Of a stretch of 64,000 bases of DNA, positions 47,099 through 56,284 are shown piece by piece. Position 1 is the first letter of the stretch. Every line of letters starts with the position of its first letter. The notes under the pieces were generated by a model. The model was not told where the DNA came from, searched no databases, and worked only from the letters and a program-made list of their open reading frames with translations. Source of the stretch: Burkholderia mayonis (lineage in GTDB: Bacteria > Pseudomonadota > Gammaproteobacteria > Burkholderiales > Burkholderiaceae); NCBI RefSeq assembly GCF_001523745.2, contig NZ_CP013386.1, positions 682,001 through 746,000 on the forward strand, in the 5' to 3' direction. The position numbers were made by a program, and so were the translations under genes.

Positions 47099-47659
47099 AT
47101 GAAAGTCTCGTTCTACCGCTACATGCTCGCGGCGTTCGCCGCCGCTTCGGTCGCCGTGTCGGGCGCCGCGTTCGCACAGGTCGATCTCGGCAAGAGCAAG
47201 GTATCGGCCGTCTCGAAGCAGATGAACGTGCCGACGGAAGGCGTGTTCAAGAAGTTCGCCGCGCAGATCAAGTTCGATCCGGCGAAGGCCGCGCAAGGCA
47301 GCGCGCAGATGACGATCGACGTCGCGAGCTATGATCTCGGCGACCAGATGTACAACGACCAGGTCGCGGGCAAGGACTGGTTCGATGCGAAGGCGCATCC
47401 GCAGGCGACCTTCGTGTCGACCGCGATCGCGCCTGCGGGCGGCAACAAGTACAACGTGTCGGGCAAGCTGACGATCAAGGGCAAGACGGTGCCCGTGACC
47501 GTGCCCGTGACGATCACGCAGAACGGCGCGGCGCAGGTTTTCGACGGCGTGCTGCCGATCAAGCGCTCGACGTTCAACGTCGGCACGGGCGAGTGGAAGG
47601 ACACGTCCGTCGTCGCCGACGAAGTGCAGATCAAGTTTCACATCGTCGCCGCGAAATAA
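47099..47659 (+). CDS. YceI-family periplasmic protein
   Basis: 186 residues, signal peptide MKVSFYRYMLAAFAAAS...AFA-Q. The lipocalin-like YceI barrel includes KSKVSAVSKQMNVPTEGVFKKF and the C-terminal VVADEVQIKFHIVA. It is predicted to bind an isoprenoid. It begins 12 bases after the cytochrome b561 stop, with AAGGA between. A second YceI gene follows. Confidence 0.9.
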   Translation: MKVSFYRYMLAAFAAASVAVSGAAFAQVDLGKSKVSAVSKQMNVPTEGVFKKFAAQIKFDPAKAAQGSAQMTIDVASYDLGDQMYNDQVAGKDWFDAKAHPQATFVSTAIAPAGGNKYNVSGKLTIKGKTVPVTVPVTITQNGAAQVFDGVLPIKRSTFNVGTGEWKDTSVVADEVQIKFHIVAAK

Positions 47660-47725
47660 CGCAGGCGGCGGTTCGCACCACCCCTGCGCCGCTCGAGAGC
47701 GCGGCGCTGTCATAAGGAGATTGAT

Positions 47726-48304
47726 TTGAACAAGCAACTGATGATCGCGGCGGGCGCGCTCGCTGCCGCACTGTCGTTCTCGGCGTACGCGGCGCCGTCG
47801 ACGTACCAGTTCGACCCGAGCCACACGTACCCAAGCTTCGAGGCCGATCACTTCGGCGGCCTGTCGGTGTGGCGCGGCAAGTTCGACCAGTCGAGCGGCA
47901 CCGTGACGCTCGACCGCGCGGCGAAGACGGGCACCGTCGACGTGACGACGAAGGTCGCGTCGATCGCGACCGGCAGCCAGAAGCTCGACGAGCACCTGCA
48001 GACGCCGGACTTCTTCGATGCGGCGAAATACCCGGAAGCGACCTACAAGGGGACGATCAAGTTCGAAGGCGACAAGCCGGCCGAAGTCGTCGGCAATCTG
48101 ACGCTGCACGGCGTCACGAAGCCGCTGACGCTCAAGATCGATTCGTTCAAGTGCATGCCGCACCCGATGCTGAAGAAGGAAGTGTGCGGCGTCGACGCGG
48201 TCGGCGAGTTCAACCGCGACGACTTCGGCCTCGACTACGGCAAGCAGTACGGCTTCAAGATGAAGACGAAGCTGCTCATTACGGCCGAAGCAGTCAAGCA
48301 GTAA
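47726..48304 (+). CDS. YceI-family periplasmic protein (second copy)
   Basis: 192 residues, signal peptide [23 protein letters not shown]. YceI marks are [27 protein letters not shown] and [17 protein letters not shown]. The start codon is TTG at 47726, with AAGGAGA at 47714-47720 well placed; an in-frame ATG would lose the signal. It is diverged from the preceding copy, not a recent duplicate. A terminator follows. Confidence 0.9.
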   Translation: MNKQLMIAAGALAAALSFSAYAAPSTYQFDPSHTYPSFEADHFGGLSVWRGKFDQSSGTVTLDRAAKTGTVDVTTKVASIATGSQKLDEHLQTPDFFDAAKYPEATYKGTIKFEGDKPAEVVGNLTLHGVTKPLTLKIDSFKCMPHPMLKKEVCGVDAVGEFNRDDFGLDYGKQYGFKMKTKLLITAEAVKQ

Positions 48305-48362
48305 GCGCTCGCGAAGCCGCCGCGCGCCGCGTGCGATGCGCGGTGGCCGCGTCGTGCCGACG

Positions 48363-48402
48363 AACCGCCGCGTCCCGCATCGGACGCGGCGGTTTTCTTT
48401 TT
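48363..48402 (+). terminator. terminator of cytochrome b561-yceI genes
   Basis: AACCGCCGCGTCC / GGACGCGGCGGTT with a six-base loop (48363-48394), followed by TTCTTTTTT. Confidence 0.88.
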
Positions 48403-48428
48403 TGGCGCGTGTGGCGCGTGCCTATAAT
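48402..48428 (+). promoter_or_regulatory. possible promoter of the MHS transporter gene
   Basis: TATAAT at 48423-48428 is a perfect -10 box; the nearest -35-like element TTGGCG (48402-48407) is only 15 bp away, so the match is partial. Confidence 0.4.
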
Positions 48429-48543
48429 CGTCCGCATTCGTCGTCGGCGTTCGTCGTCCGATTCCGCGCCGATTCCGCGCCGCTTTTGCGCGTGCGCCCG
48501 GCGCACCCGCGACGGACATCGACGACAACGATCAGGAGACACC

Positions 48544-49827
48544 ATGCACGCAGCCGACGCGGCCTTGCCCGCGACCGATACCGTCTCCCCGCGCGTGTGG
48601 CGGGCCGTCGTCGCCGCGTCGATCGGCAACGCGCTCGAATGGTTCGATCTCGTCGTCTACGGCTTCTTCGCCGTCACGATTTCCCGGCTGTTCTTCCCGA
48701 CCGGCAACGACGCCGTGTCGCTGCTCGTCACGCTCGGCACGTTCGGCGTGTCGTTCTTCATGCGTCCGCTCGGCGCGATCGTGCTCGGCGCGTACGCGGA
48801 CCGCAACGGCCGCAAGGCCGCGCTCACGCTGTCGATCCTGTTGATGATGGCGGGCACGCTCGTCATCGCGGTGCTGCCGACCTACGAAACGATCGGGATC
48901 GCGGCGCCGCTCGTGCTCGTCGGCGCGCGGTTGATGCAGGGCTTTTCCGCGGGCGGCGAGTTCGGCAGCGCGACCGCGTTCCTCGCCGAGCACGTGCCGG
49001 CGCGGCGCGGGTTCTTCGCGAGCTGGCAGGTCGCGAGCCAGGGGCTCACGACGCTCCTCGCGGCGATCTTCGGCACATCGCTCAACGTGTGGCTCACGCC
49101 CGCGCAGATGGCGTCCTGGGGCTGGCGCGTGCCGTTCTTCTTCGGGTTGCTGCTCGGGCCGGTCGCCTACTACATCCGCTCGAAGGTCGACGAGACGCCC
49201 GAATTCCTCGCGTCGGAGCGCACGGCGAACCCGCTGCGCGATACGTTCGCCGCGCACAAGGGGCGGCTCGCCGCCGCGATCGGCGCGGTCGTGCTCGGCA
49301 CCGTCGCGACTTATCTCGTGCTGTTCATGCCGACTTACGGCGTGAAGGAGCTGAGGCTCGCGCCGTCGGCCGCGTTTGCCGCGATCCTCGTCGTCGGCGC
49401 GATCCAGATGGTCTTCGCGCCGGTGGTCGGACACTGGTCCGATCGCCACGGCCGCGTGCGGACGATGTTCGTGCCCGCGCTTGCGATCCTCGTGCTGATC
49501 TATCCGGCGTTTGCGTGGCTCGCCGCGCATCCGACGTTCGGCGCGCTGATCGCCGTGCAGATCGTGTTCGCGTTCCTGATGACCGGCTATTTCGCGGCGC
49601 TGCCGGGCCTGCTGTCGGAGATCTTTCCGGTCGAGACGCGCACGACCGGCATGTCGCTCGCATACAACGTCGCGGTGACGATCTTCGGCGGGTTCGGCCC
49701 GTTCATCATCGCGTGGCTGATTCGCGCGACGGGCACGCGCACCGCGCCGAGCTTCTATCTGATCTTTGCCGCGCTCGTGAGCGTCGCGGCGCTCGTCGTG
49801 CTGCGGCGGCGCTTCGGGTTCCGGTAG
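48544..49827 (+). CDS. MFS transporter, metabolite:H+ symporter (MHS) type
   Basis: 427 residues with twelve predicted helices. MHS-type features are the N-terminal IGNALEWFDLVVYGFFAV, the loop motif GAYADRNGRKAALTLSILLM (RxGRR-like) and QGFSAGGEFGSATAFLAEH, plus GHWSDRHGRVRTM in the second half. This group moves citrate, ketoglutarate, proline/betaine or other organic acids with protons; the substrate cannot be chosen here. AGGAG at 48535-48539 precedes ATG 48544. Confidence 0.88.
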   Translation: MHAADAALPATDTVSPRVWRAVVAASIGNALEWFDLVVYGFFAVTISRLFFPTGNDAVSLLVTLGTFGVSFFMRPLGAIVLGAYADRNGRKAALTLSILLMMAGTLVIAVLPTYETIGIAAPLVLVGARLMQGFSAGGEFGSATAFLAEHVPARRGFFASWQVASQGLTTLLAAIFGTSLNVWLTPAQMASWGWRVPFFFGLLLGPVAYYIRSKVDETPEFLASERTANPLRDTFAAHKGRLAAAIGAVVLGTVATYLVLFMPTYGVKELRLAPSAAFAAILVVGAIQMVFAPVVGHWSDRHGRVRTMFVPALAILVLIYPAFAWLAAHPTFGALIAVQIVFAFLMTGYFAALPGLLSEIFPVETRTTGMSLAYNVAVTIFGGFGPFIIAWLIRATGTRTAPSFYLIFAALVSVAALVVLRRRFGFR

Positions 49828-49950
49828 CGGGGCGCTCGCGTCCGGCGTCGCGCGCGCGGGCGCGTGCGGGTACGCGTCGGCGCGGCGGCGAACCGGGGAA
49901 GCGAGCGGGGCGGCGCGAATCGCGCGGCGCGTTTCGCGCGCGATTCGCAG

Positions 49951-49980
49951 GCGAAAAAAAGCCGGTTCGCGAGGAACCGG
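49951..49980 (-). terminator. terminator of the queA-tgt-yajC-secD-secF run
   Basis: AGCCGGTTC / GAACCGGCT hairpin at 49958-49980, with the minus-strand T-tract given by GAAAAAAA at 49951-49957, 22 bases beyond the secF stop. Confidence 0.88.
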
Positions 49981-50001
49981 CTCTTTCGTGCGACAGTGCG
50001 C

Positions 50002-50952
50002 TTACACCTGCGCGCCTGCGTTCGGATCGTTCGGATCGTGCGCGGTCTTCTTCTCCTTGATGAGATCCTCGCGCTTGATGCCGAGCCACATCGCGAGCGA
50101 GCCGGCGACGAACACCGACGAGTAGATGCCGAACATGATGCCGACCGTCAGCGCGAGCGCGAAGTAGTGCAGCGTCGGGCCGCCGAAGAAGAACATCGAC
50201 AGCACCATCATTTCGGTCGACGTGTGCGTGATGATCGTCCGCGACATCGTGCTCGTGATCGCGTGGTTGATCACTTCCTGCACGGTCATCTTGCGCTCGC
50301 GGCGGAACGTCTCGCGGATCCGGTCAAAGATGACGACCGACTCGTTGACCGAGTAGCCGAGCACCGCGAGCACGGCGGCCAGCACCGACAGCGAGAACTC
50401 CCACTGGAAGAACGCGAAGAAGCCGAGAATGATCACGACGTCGTGCAGGTTCGCGATGATGCCGGCGACCGCGTACTTCCATTCGAAGCGGAACGACAGG
50501 TAGATCACGATGCCGACCACGACGCACGCGAGCGCGAGCAGGCCGTCGGTCGCGAGCTCCTTGCCGACCTGCGGGCCGACGAACTCGACGCGCTGCAGCG
50601 TCACGTCGGCGCTTTGCGCCTTCAGCGCGCCCATCACCTGATCGCTTTGCTGCGCGGACGTCAGGCCCTGCTTGAGCGGCAGGCGGATCAGCACGTTGCG
50701 CGACGTGCCGAAGTTCTGCACCTGCGCGTCGGCGTAGCCGAGCGTGCCGAGCGTCGCGCGCACCGGCTCGAGCTGCGCGGCCTGCTGGTACTGGACCTCG
50801 ATCACCGTGCCTCCCGTGAACTCGACGGACAGATGCAGCCCGCGATGGAACAGGAAGAACACGGCGGCGAGGAACGTCACGAGCGAAATCACGTTGAAGA
50901 CCAACGCGTGCCGCATGAACGGGATGTCTTTACGGATGCGGAAAAATTCCAT
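50002..50952 (-). CDS. secF: protein translocase subunit SecF
   Basis: 316 residues, RND-fold partner of SecD. First helix in VFNVISLVTFLAAVFFLFHRG, the periplasmic FTGGTVIEVQY segment, and the conserved YSVNESVVIFDRIRE and MSRTIITHTSTEMMVLSMF regions. With SecD it uses the proton motive force to complete protein export. It follows secD by 15 bases. Confidence 0.97.
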   Translation of the reverse strand: MEFFRIRKDIPFMRHALVFNVISLVTFLAAVFFLFHRGLHLSVEFTGGTVIEVQYQQAAQLEPVRATLGTLGYADAQVQNFGTSRNVLIRLPLKQGLTSAQQSDQVMGALKAQSADVTLQRVEFVGPQVGKELATDGLLALACVVVGIVIYLSFRFEWKYAVAGIIANLHDVVIILGFFAFFQWEFSLSVLAAVLAVLGYSVNESVVIFDRIRETFRRERKMTVQEVINHAITSTMSRTIITHTSTEMMVLSMFFFGGPTLHYFALALTVGIMFGIYSSVFVAGSLAMWLGIKREDLIKEKKTAHDPNDPNAGAQV

Positions 50953-50967
50953 GTTCGTCTCCGGCGC

Positions 50968-53004
50968 TTAATTGGACGAGCCTTGCTTGGGCGGCACGCC
51001 CGGCCCCGAGCGGCGGCGCGCGACCGGCTTGCCGGTGCGCGGCGCGCCGGCCGGCTGCTTCGGCGCGGCGACGCGCGCGCCCGGTTGCGGCGCGTTCGCG
51101 CGCGCATCCTGGCCGAGCTGCGGGGCGGCGGCGGCTTCGGCGGCTTCGGCGGCGGCGGGGCGCCACACCTGGCCGATCGCGAGCGACTGCAGCTTCTTGC
51201 GGCCGCCGTACCAGAGGTTCACGAGACCGCGCGAGAAGAACACCGCGGAGAACATCGACGTCAGGATGCCGATGCAGTGCACGATCGCGAAGCCGCGCAC
51301 CGGACCCGAGCCGAACGCGAGCAACGCGAGACCGGCGATCAGCGTCGTCACGTTCGAGTCGAGAATCGTCGCCCATGCGTGCGAGTAGCCCTGCTGGATC
51401 GCGATCTGCGGCGACGCGCCGTTGCGAAGCTCTTCGCGGATGCGCTCGTTGATCAGCACGTTCGAGTCGATCGCCATGCCGAGCGCGAGCGCGATGGCGG
51501 CGATGCCGGGCAGCGTGAGCGTCGCCTGCATCAGCGACAGCATCGCGATGAGCAGCAGCAGGTTCACCGACAGGCCGACCACCGACACGATGCCGAACAG
51601 CATGTAGTACGCGATCATGAACACGGCGATCGCGACGAAGCCCCAGACGACCGAGTGGAAGCCCATCTTGATGTTGTCCGCGCCGAGGCTCGGACCGATC
51701 GTGCGTTCCTCGATGATGTCCATCGGCGCGGCGAGCGAGCCCGCGCGCAAGAGCAGCGCGAGGTCGGCGGCGGCCTGCGGGGTCGGCTGGCCCGTGATCT
51801 GGAAGCGGTCGCCGAGCTCCGACTGGATCGTCGCGACGGTCAGCACCTCGCCCTTGCCCTTCTCGAACAGCACCATCGCCATCGGCTTGCCGATGTTCTC
51901 GCGCGACACCGCGCGCACCGCGCGGCCGCCCGCCGCGTCGAGCCGGATGTTCACGGACGGGCGCTGATGCTCGTCGAAGCCCGCCGACGCGTCGATGATG
52001 CGATCGCCGGTGAAGATCACCTGCTTCTTCAGCAGCACGGGCGCCTGGTTGCCTTGCGTGAACAGCTCTTCGCCCGGCGGCACCGGATCGTTCGGGTTCG
52101 GGTGCGTGTTGAGCGGATCGGCGAGGCGCGCTTCGAGCGTCGCCGTGCGGCCGATGATGTCCTTTGCCTTCGCGGTGTCCTGCACGCCCGGCAGCTCGAC
52201 GACGATGCGGTCGTTGCCTTGCTGCTGGAGGATCGGCTCGGATACGCCGAGCTCGTTGACGCGGTTGTGCAGCGTCGTCAGGTTCTGCTTGAGCGCCGCT
52301 TCCTCGACGGCCTTCTGGACGGCCGGCGTGAACGTGCCGACGACCTGATAGCCGCCGCCGCCCGGCTGCGTCGCCCACTGGAGTTCGGAGACGGACGAAG
52401 CAAGCAGCTTGCGTGCCTGCTCGGCGGTGTCCTGGTCGGCGAAGTTCGCGACGACCGTCTGGTCGACGCGGTTCACGCCGCCGTCGCGGATGCCCTTGTC
52501 GCGCAGCAGCGTGCGCGCGTCGGATGCGTCGGAGTCGAGCTTCTTCGTCAGCGCGCCCGTCATGTCGACTTGCAGCAGGAAGTGGACGCCGCCGCGCAGG
52601 TCGAGGCCGAGATACATCGGCAGCGCGTGCAGCGCGGTCAGCCAGCGCGGCGACGCGCTCTGCAGGTTCAGCGCGACGACGAACTGCGGATCGTTCGGGT
52701 CGGCGTTCAGCGCCTTTTGCAGCATGTCCTTCACGCGCAACTGCGTGTCGGTGTCCTTCAGGCGCACGCGGATCGTCGCGTTGGCGCTGGAATTGTCGAA
52801 CGTGACGTCGTCGGCCGGGACCTGGTTGGCCTTGAGCGCGTCTTCGACCTGCGCGAGCGTGCCGGCGCCGAGCTTGACCGTTGCCTTGCCGCTCGATATC
52901 TGCACCGCCGGCGCTTCGCCGAAGAAGTTGGGCAATGTGTACAGAAAGCCGATGGCGAGCGCCACGACCATCACCACATATTTCCAGATTGGATAACGAT
53001 TCAT
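50968..53004 (-). CDS. secD: protein translocase subunit SecD
   Basis: 678 residues against about 615 in E. coli. It has an N-terminal helix, a large periplasmic part with YLGLDLRGGVHFLLQVDM, and five C-terminal helices with ALALGMAIDSNVLINERIREEL. The extra length is mostly a Pro/Ala/Arg-rich C-terminal tail after residue about 610 (PAAAEAAEAAAAPQLGQ). Second in yajC-secD-secF. Confidence 0.97.
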   Translation of the reverse strand: MNRYPIWKYVVMVVALAIGFLYTLPNFFGEAPAVQISSGKATVKLGAGTLAQVEDALKANQVPADDVTFDNSSANATIRVRLKDTDTQLRVKDMLQKALNADPNDPQFVVALNLQSASPRWLTALHALPMYLGLDLRGGVHFLLQVDMTGALTKKLDSDASDARTLLRDKGIRDGGVNRVDQTVVANFADQDTAEQARKLLASSVSELQWATQPGGGGYQVVGTFTPAVQKAVEEAALKQNLTTLHNRVNELGVSEPILQQQGNDRIVVELPGVQDTAKAKDIIGRTATLEARLADPLNTHPNPNDPVPPGEELFTQGNQAPVLLKKQVIFTGDRIIDASAGFDEHQRPSVNIRLDAAGGRAVRAVSRENIGKPMAMVLFEKGKGEVLTVATIQSELGDRFQITGQPTPQAAADLALLLRAGSLAAPMDIIEERTIGPSLGADNIKMGFHSVVWGFVAIAVFMIAYYMLFGIVSVVGLSVNLLLLIAMLSLMQATLTLPGIAAIALALGMAIDSNVLINERIREELRNGASPQIAIQQGYSHAWATILDSNVTTLIAGLALLAFGSGPVRGFAIVHCIGILTSMFSAVFFSRGLVNLWYGGRKKLQSLAIGQVWRPAAAEAAEAAAAPQLGQDARANAPQPGARVAAPKQPAGAPRTGKPVARRRSGPGVPPKQGSSN

Positions 53005-53110
53005 GAGGGGGCCGAACGGGATGGTTGGCTGGAATGGCGTCGCGTCCGGCGCCGCTCGCGGCCGCGCGCTTCGCGGCGCGGGCGATGGGTGGCCGGACGC
53101 GGGGCGGGGC

Positions 53111-53437
53111 TTACAGCGATTTGATCGTGCCCTTCGGCAGGATGGTCGTGACGGCGGCCTTCTGCACGGTGATCTCGGTGCCTTCGGCGATCTCGACGCC
53201 GATGTAGGCTTCCGACACCTTCGTCACCTTGCCGACGAGTCCGCCGCTCGTCACTACCTCGTCGCCCTTCGCCATCGCGGCGAGCATGCTGCGATGCTCC
53301 TTCTGCCGCTTCATTTGCGGACGGATCATGATGAAGTAGAGCACCGCGAACATCAGGATGAGCGGCAGGAAGCTCATCAGGCTCGATTCGGCGCCGCCCG
53401 CTGCGCCTTGCGCATAGGCATTGGAAATGAACGACAC
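53111..53437 (-). CDS. yajC: preprotein translocase subunit YajC
   Basis: Single-span protein, 108 residues, with helix LMSFLPLILMFAVLYFIMIRP followed by QMKRQKEHRSMLAAMAKGDEVVTSGGLVGKV. It associates with SecDF. It lies 106 bases before secD and 286 bases after tgt. Confidence 0.96.
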   Translation of the reverse strand: MSFISNAYAQGAAGGAESSLMSFLPLILMFAVLYFIMIRPQMKRQKEHRSMLAAMAKGDEVVTSGGLVGKVTKVSEAYIGVEIAEGTEITVQKAAVTTILPKGTIKSL

Positions 53438-53723
53438 GTTGGTCTCTCCGTTAGGGAAGATCGAAAAATAAGCCGGTTATTCTACCACCGGCCCTTACCG
53501 CGACAGCCGCGCAAATGCGCTTTGGTTTCAAGCTGTTAACCTCGATCCGGCAGCGTTCGCGCGTGTTGCGAAAGATAATTGTAAGGTTTTGCGGGGCAGG
53601 TGCGGCACCGGCGGTCGTCCGGCAGCGTCCCGGCGCCGCGCGCCCGGCATGACGCGGGCGCATGCCGGGCGGGCGTTTGCGGTGCGCGACCCGCGACGCG
53701 GTGCCGCGCCGCGCCGCGTCCCG

Positions 53724-54956
<1,233 letters not shown>

Positions 54957-55081
54957 CTAAAGCGCTGACTCCGGATCGACAAGTCCGGCGCATGTTGAAG
55001 ACGCCGCCGGGGAAGCCGGCGGCGGGGAAAAAACGGGTGTCGCTTCGCGTGCCTGCGCACGGCGCCGCGCGCCGGCATGCG

Positions 55082-56137
55082 TCAGCGCGCGTCGTCGCGC
55101 CGCGTGAGCAGCATCGCGTCGCCGTAGCTGAAGAAGCGGTAGCGCGCGTCGATCGCGTGCCGGTACGCGGCGCGGATCGTATCGACGCCGGCGAACGCCG
55201 ACACGAGCATCAGGAGCGTCGACTTCGGCAGATGGAAATTCGTCACGAGCCGGTCGACGATGCGAAAACGGTAGCCCGGCGTGATGAAGATGTCGGTTTC
55301 CGCGTGCGTCGCGGAAAGCGGCCGGCCGGCGGCCTCGGCGTCGCGCGCGGCCGCTTCGAGCGCGCGCATCGACGTCGTGCCGACCGCGATCACGCGGCCG
55401 CCGCGCGCGCGGGTCGCGGCGATCTTCTCGACGAGCGCGTCGGTCAGCTCGTACCACTCGCTGTGCATCTTGTGCTCGGCGAGGTTCTCGACCCGCACCG
55501 GCTGGAACGTGCCCGCGCCGACGTGCAGCGTGAGCGTCGCGCGCTCGACGCCGCGCGCATCGAGCGCGGCGAGCACCGCGTCGTCGAAGTGCAGGCCGGC
55601 CGTCGGCGCGGCGACGGCGCCCGGGTTCGCCGCGAACACCGTCTGATAGCGGGTCTCGTCTGTCGCGTCGGGCGTGTGCTCGATGTACGGCGGCAGCGGC
55701 AGCCGGCCATAGCGCTCGATCAGCACGAGGCAGTCTTCAGGGAAGTGCAGCGTGAAGAACGGCTCGACGCGCTCGCCGACCGTCACGTCGAACGCGTCGG
55801 CGAGCGTGAGCGCCGTGCCGGGCGCGGGGCGCTTGCTCGCGCGGATCTGCGCGAGCGCGGTGCGCGCGCCCGTGACGCGCTCGATCAGCACTTCGATCCT
55901 GCCGCCGCTCGCCTTGTGGCCGAAGAAGCGCGCCTTCAGCACCTTGGTGTCGTTGAAGACAAGCAGATCGCCCGGCGCGACACACGCGGGCAGTTCGGCG
56001 AAGCGCCGGTCGACGAGGCGCGAGGGCTCGCTCGTGTTGTCCACCTCGAGCAGGCGGCTCGCGCTGCGTTCGGGCAGCGCGGTTTGCGCGATCAGCTCGG
56101 GCGGCAGATCGAAATCGAAATCGGAAAGCGTGAGCAT
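55082..56137 (-). CDS. queA: S-adenosylmethionine:tRNA ribosyltransferase-isomerase
   Basis: Builds epoxyqueuosine from preQ1-tRNA. 351 residues. It begins [56 protein letters not shown] and the C-terminal [17 protein letters not shown] are typical. First of the queA-tgt-yajC-secD-secF order; divergent from recG. Confidence 0.97.
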   Translation of the reverse strand: MLTLSDFDFDLPPELIAQTALPERSASRLLEVDNTSEPSRLVDRRFAELPACVAPGDLLVFNDTKVLKARFFGHKASGGRIEVLIERVTGARTALAQIRASKRPAPGTALTLADAFDVTVGERVEPFFTLHFPEDCLVLIERYGRLPLPPYIEHTPDATDETRYQTVFAANPGAVAAPTAGLHFDDAVLAALDARGVERATLTLHVGAGTFQPVRVENLAEHKMHSEWYELTDALVEKIAATRARGGRVIAVGTTSMRALEAAARDAEAAGRPLSATHAETDIFITPGYRFRIVDRLVTNFHLPKSTLLMLVSAFAGVDTIRAAYRHAIDARYRFFSYGDAMLLTRRDDAR

Positions 56138-56284
56138 GCGAAACGGGGTCGGGGCGGCCGGCCTGACGGGCGAAGCGCGTCACGGCGCGCACGAGCCGCT
56201 ATGATGGCGGGGTTGCGCGGCTTGCCGGCGTCGCTCGTTCGTGCGGCGTGAAAGCCGCTATTGTACTTGCTAGCCTTCTACCCG

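Noticed and set aside
49864..53124. Very long open frame (over 1000 codons) on the plus strand
   Set aside because: It is antisense to secF, secD and yajC and its translation is Arg/Asp/His/Val-rich, the usual shadow of GC-rich genes. No domain is recognisable.
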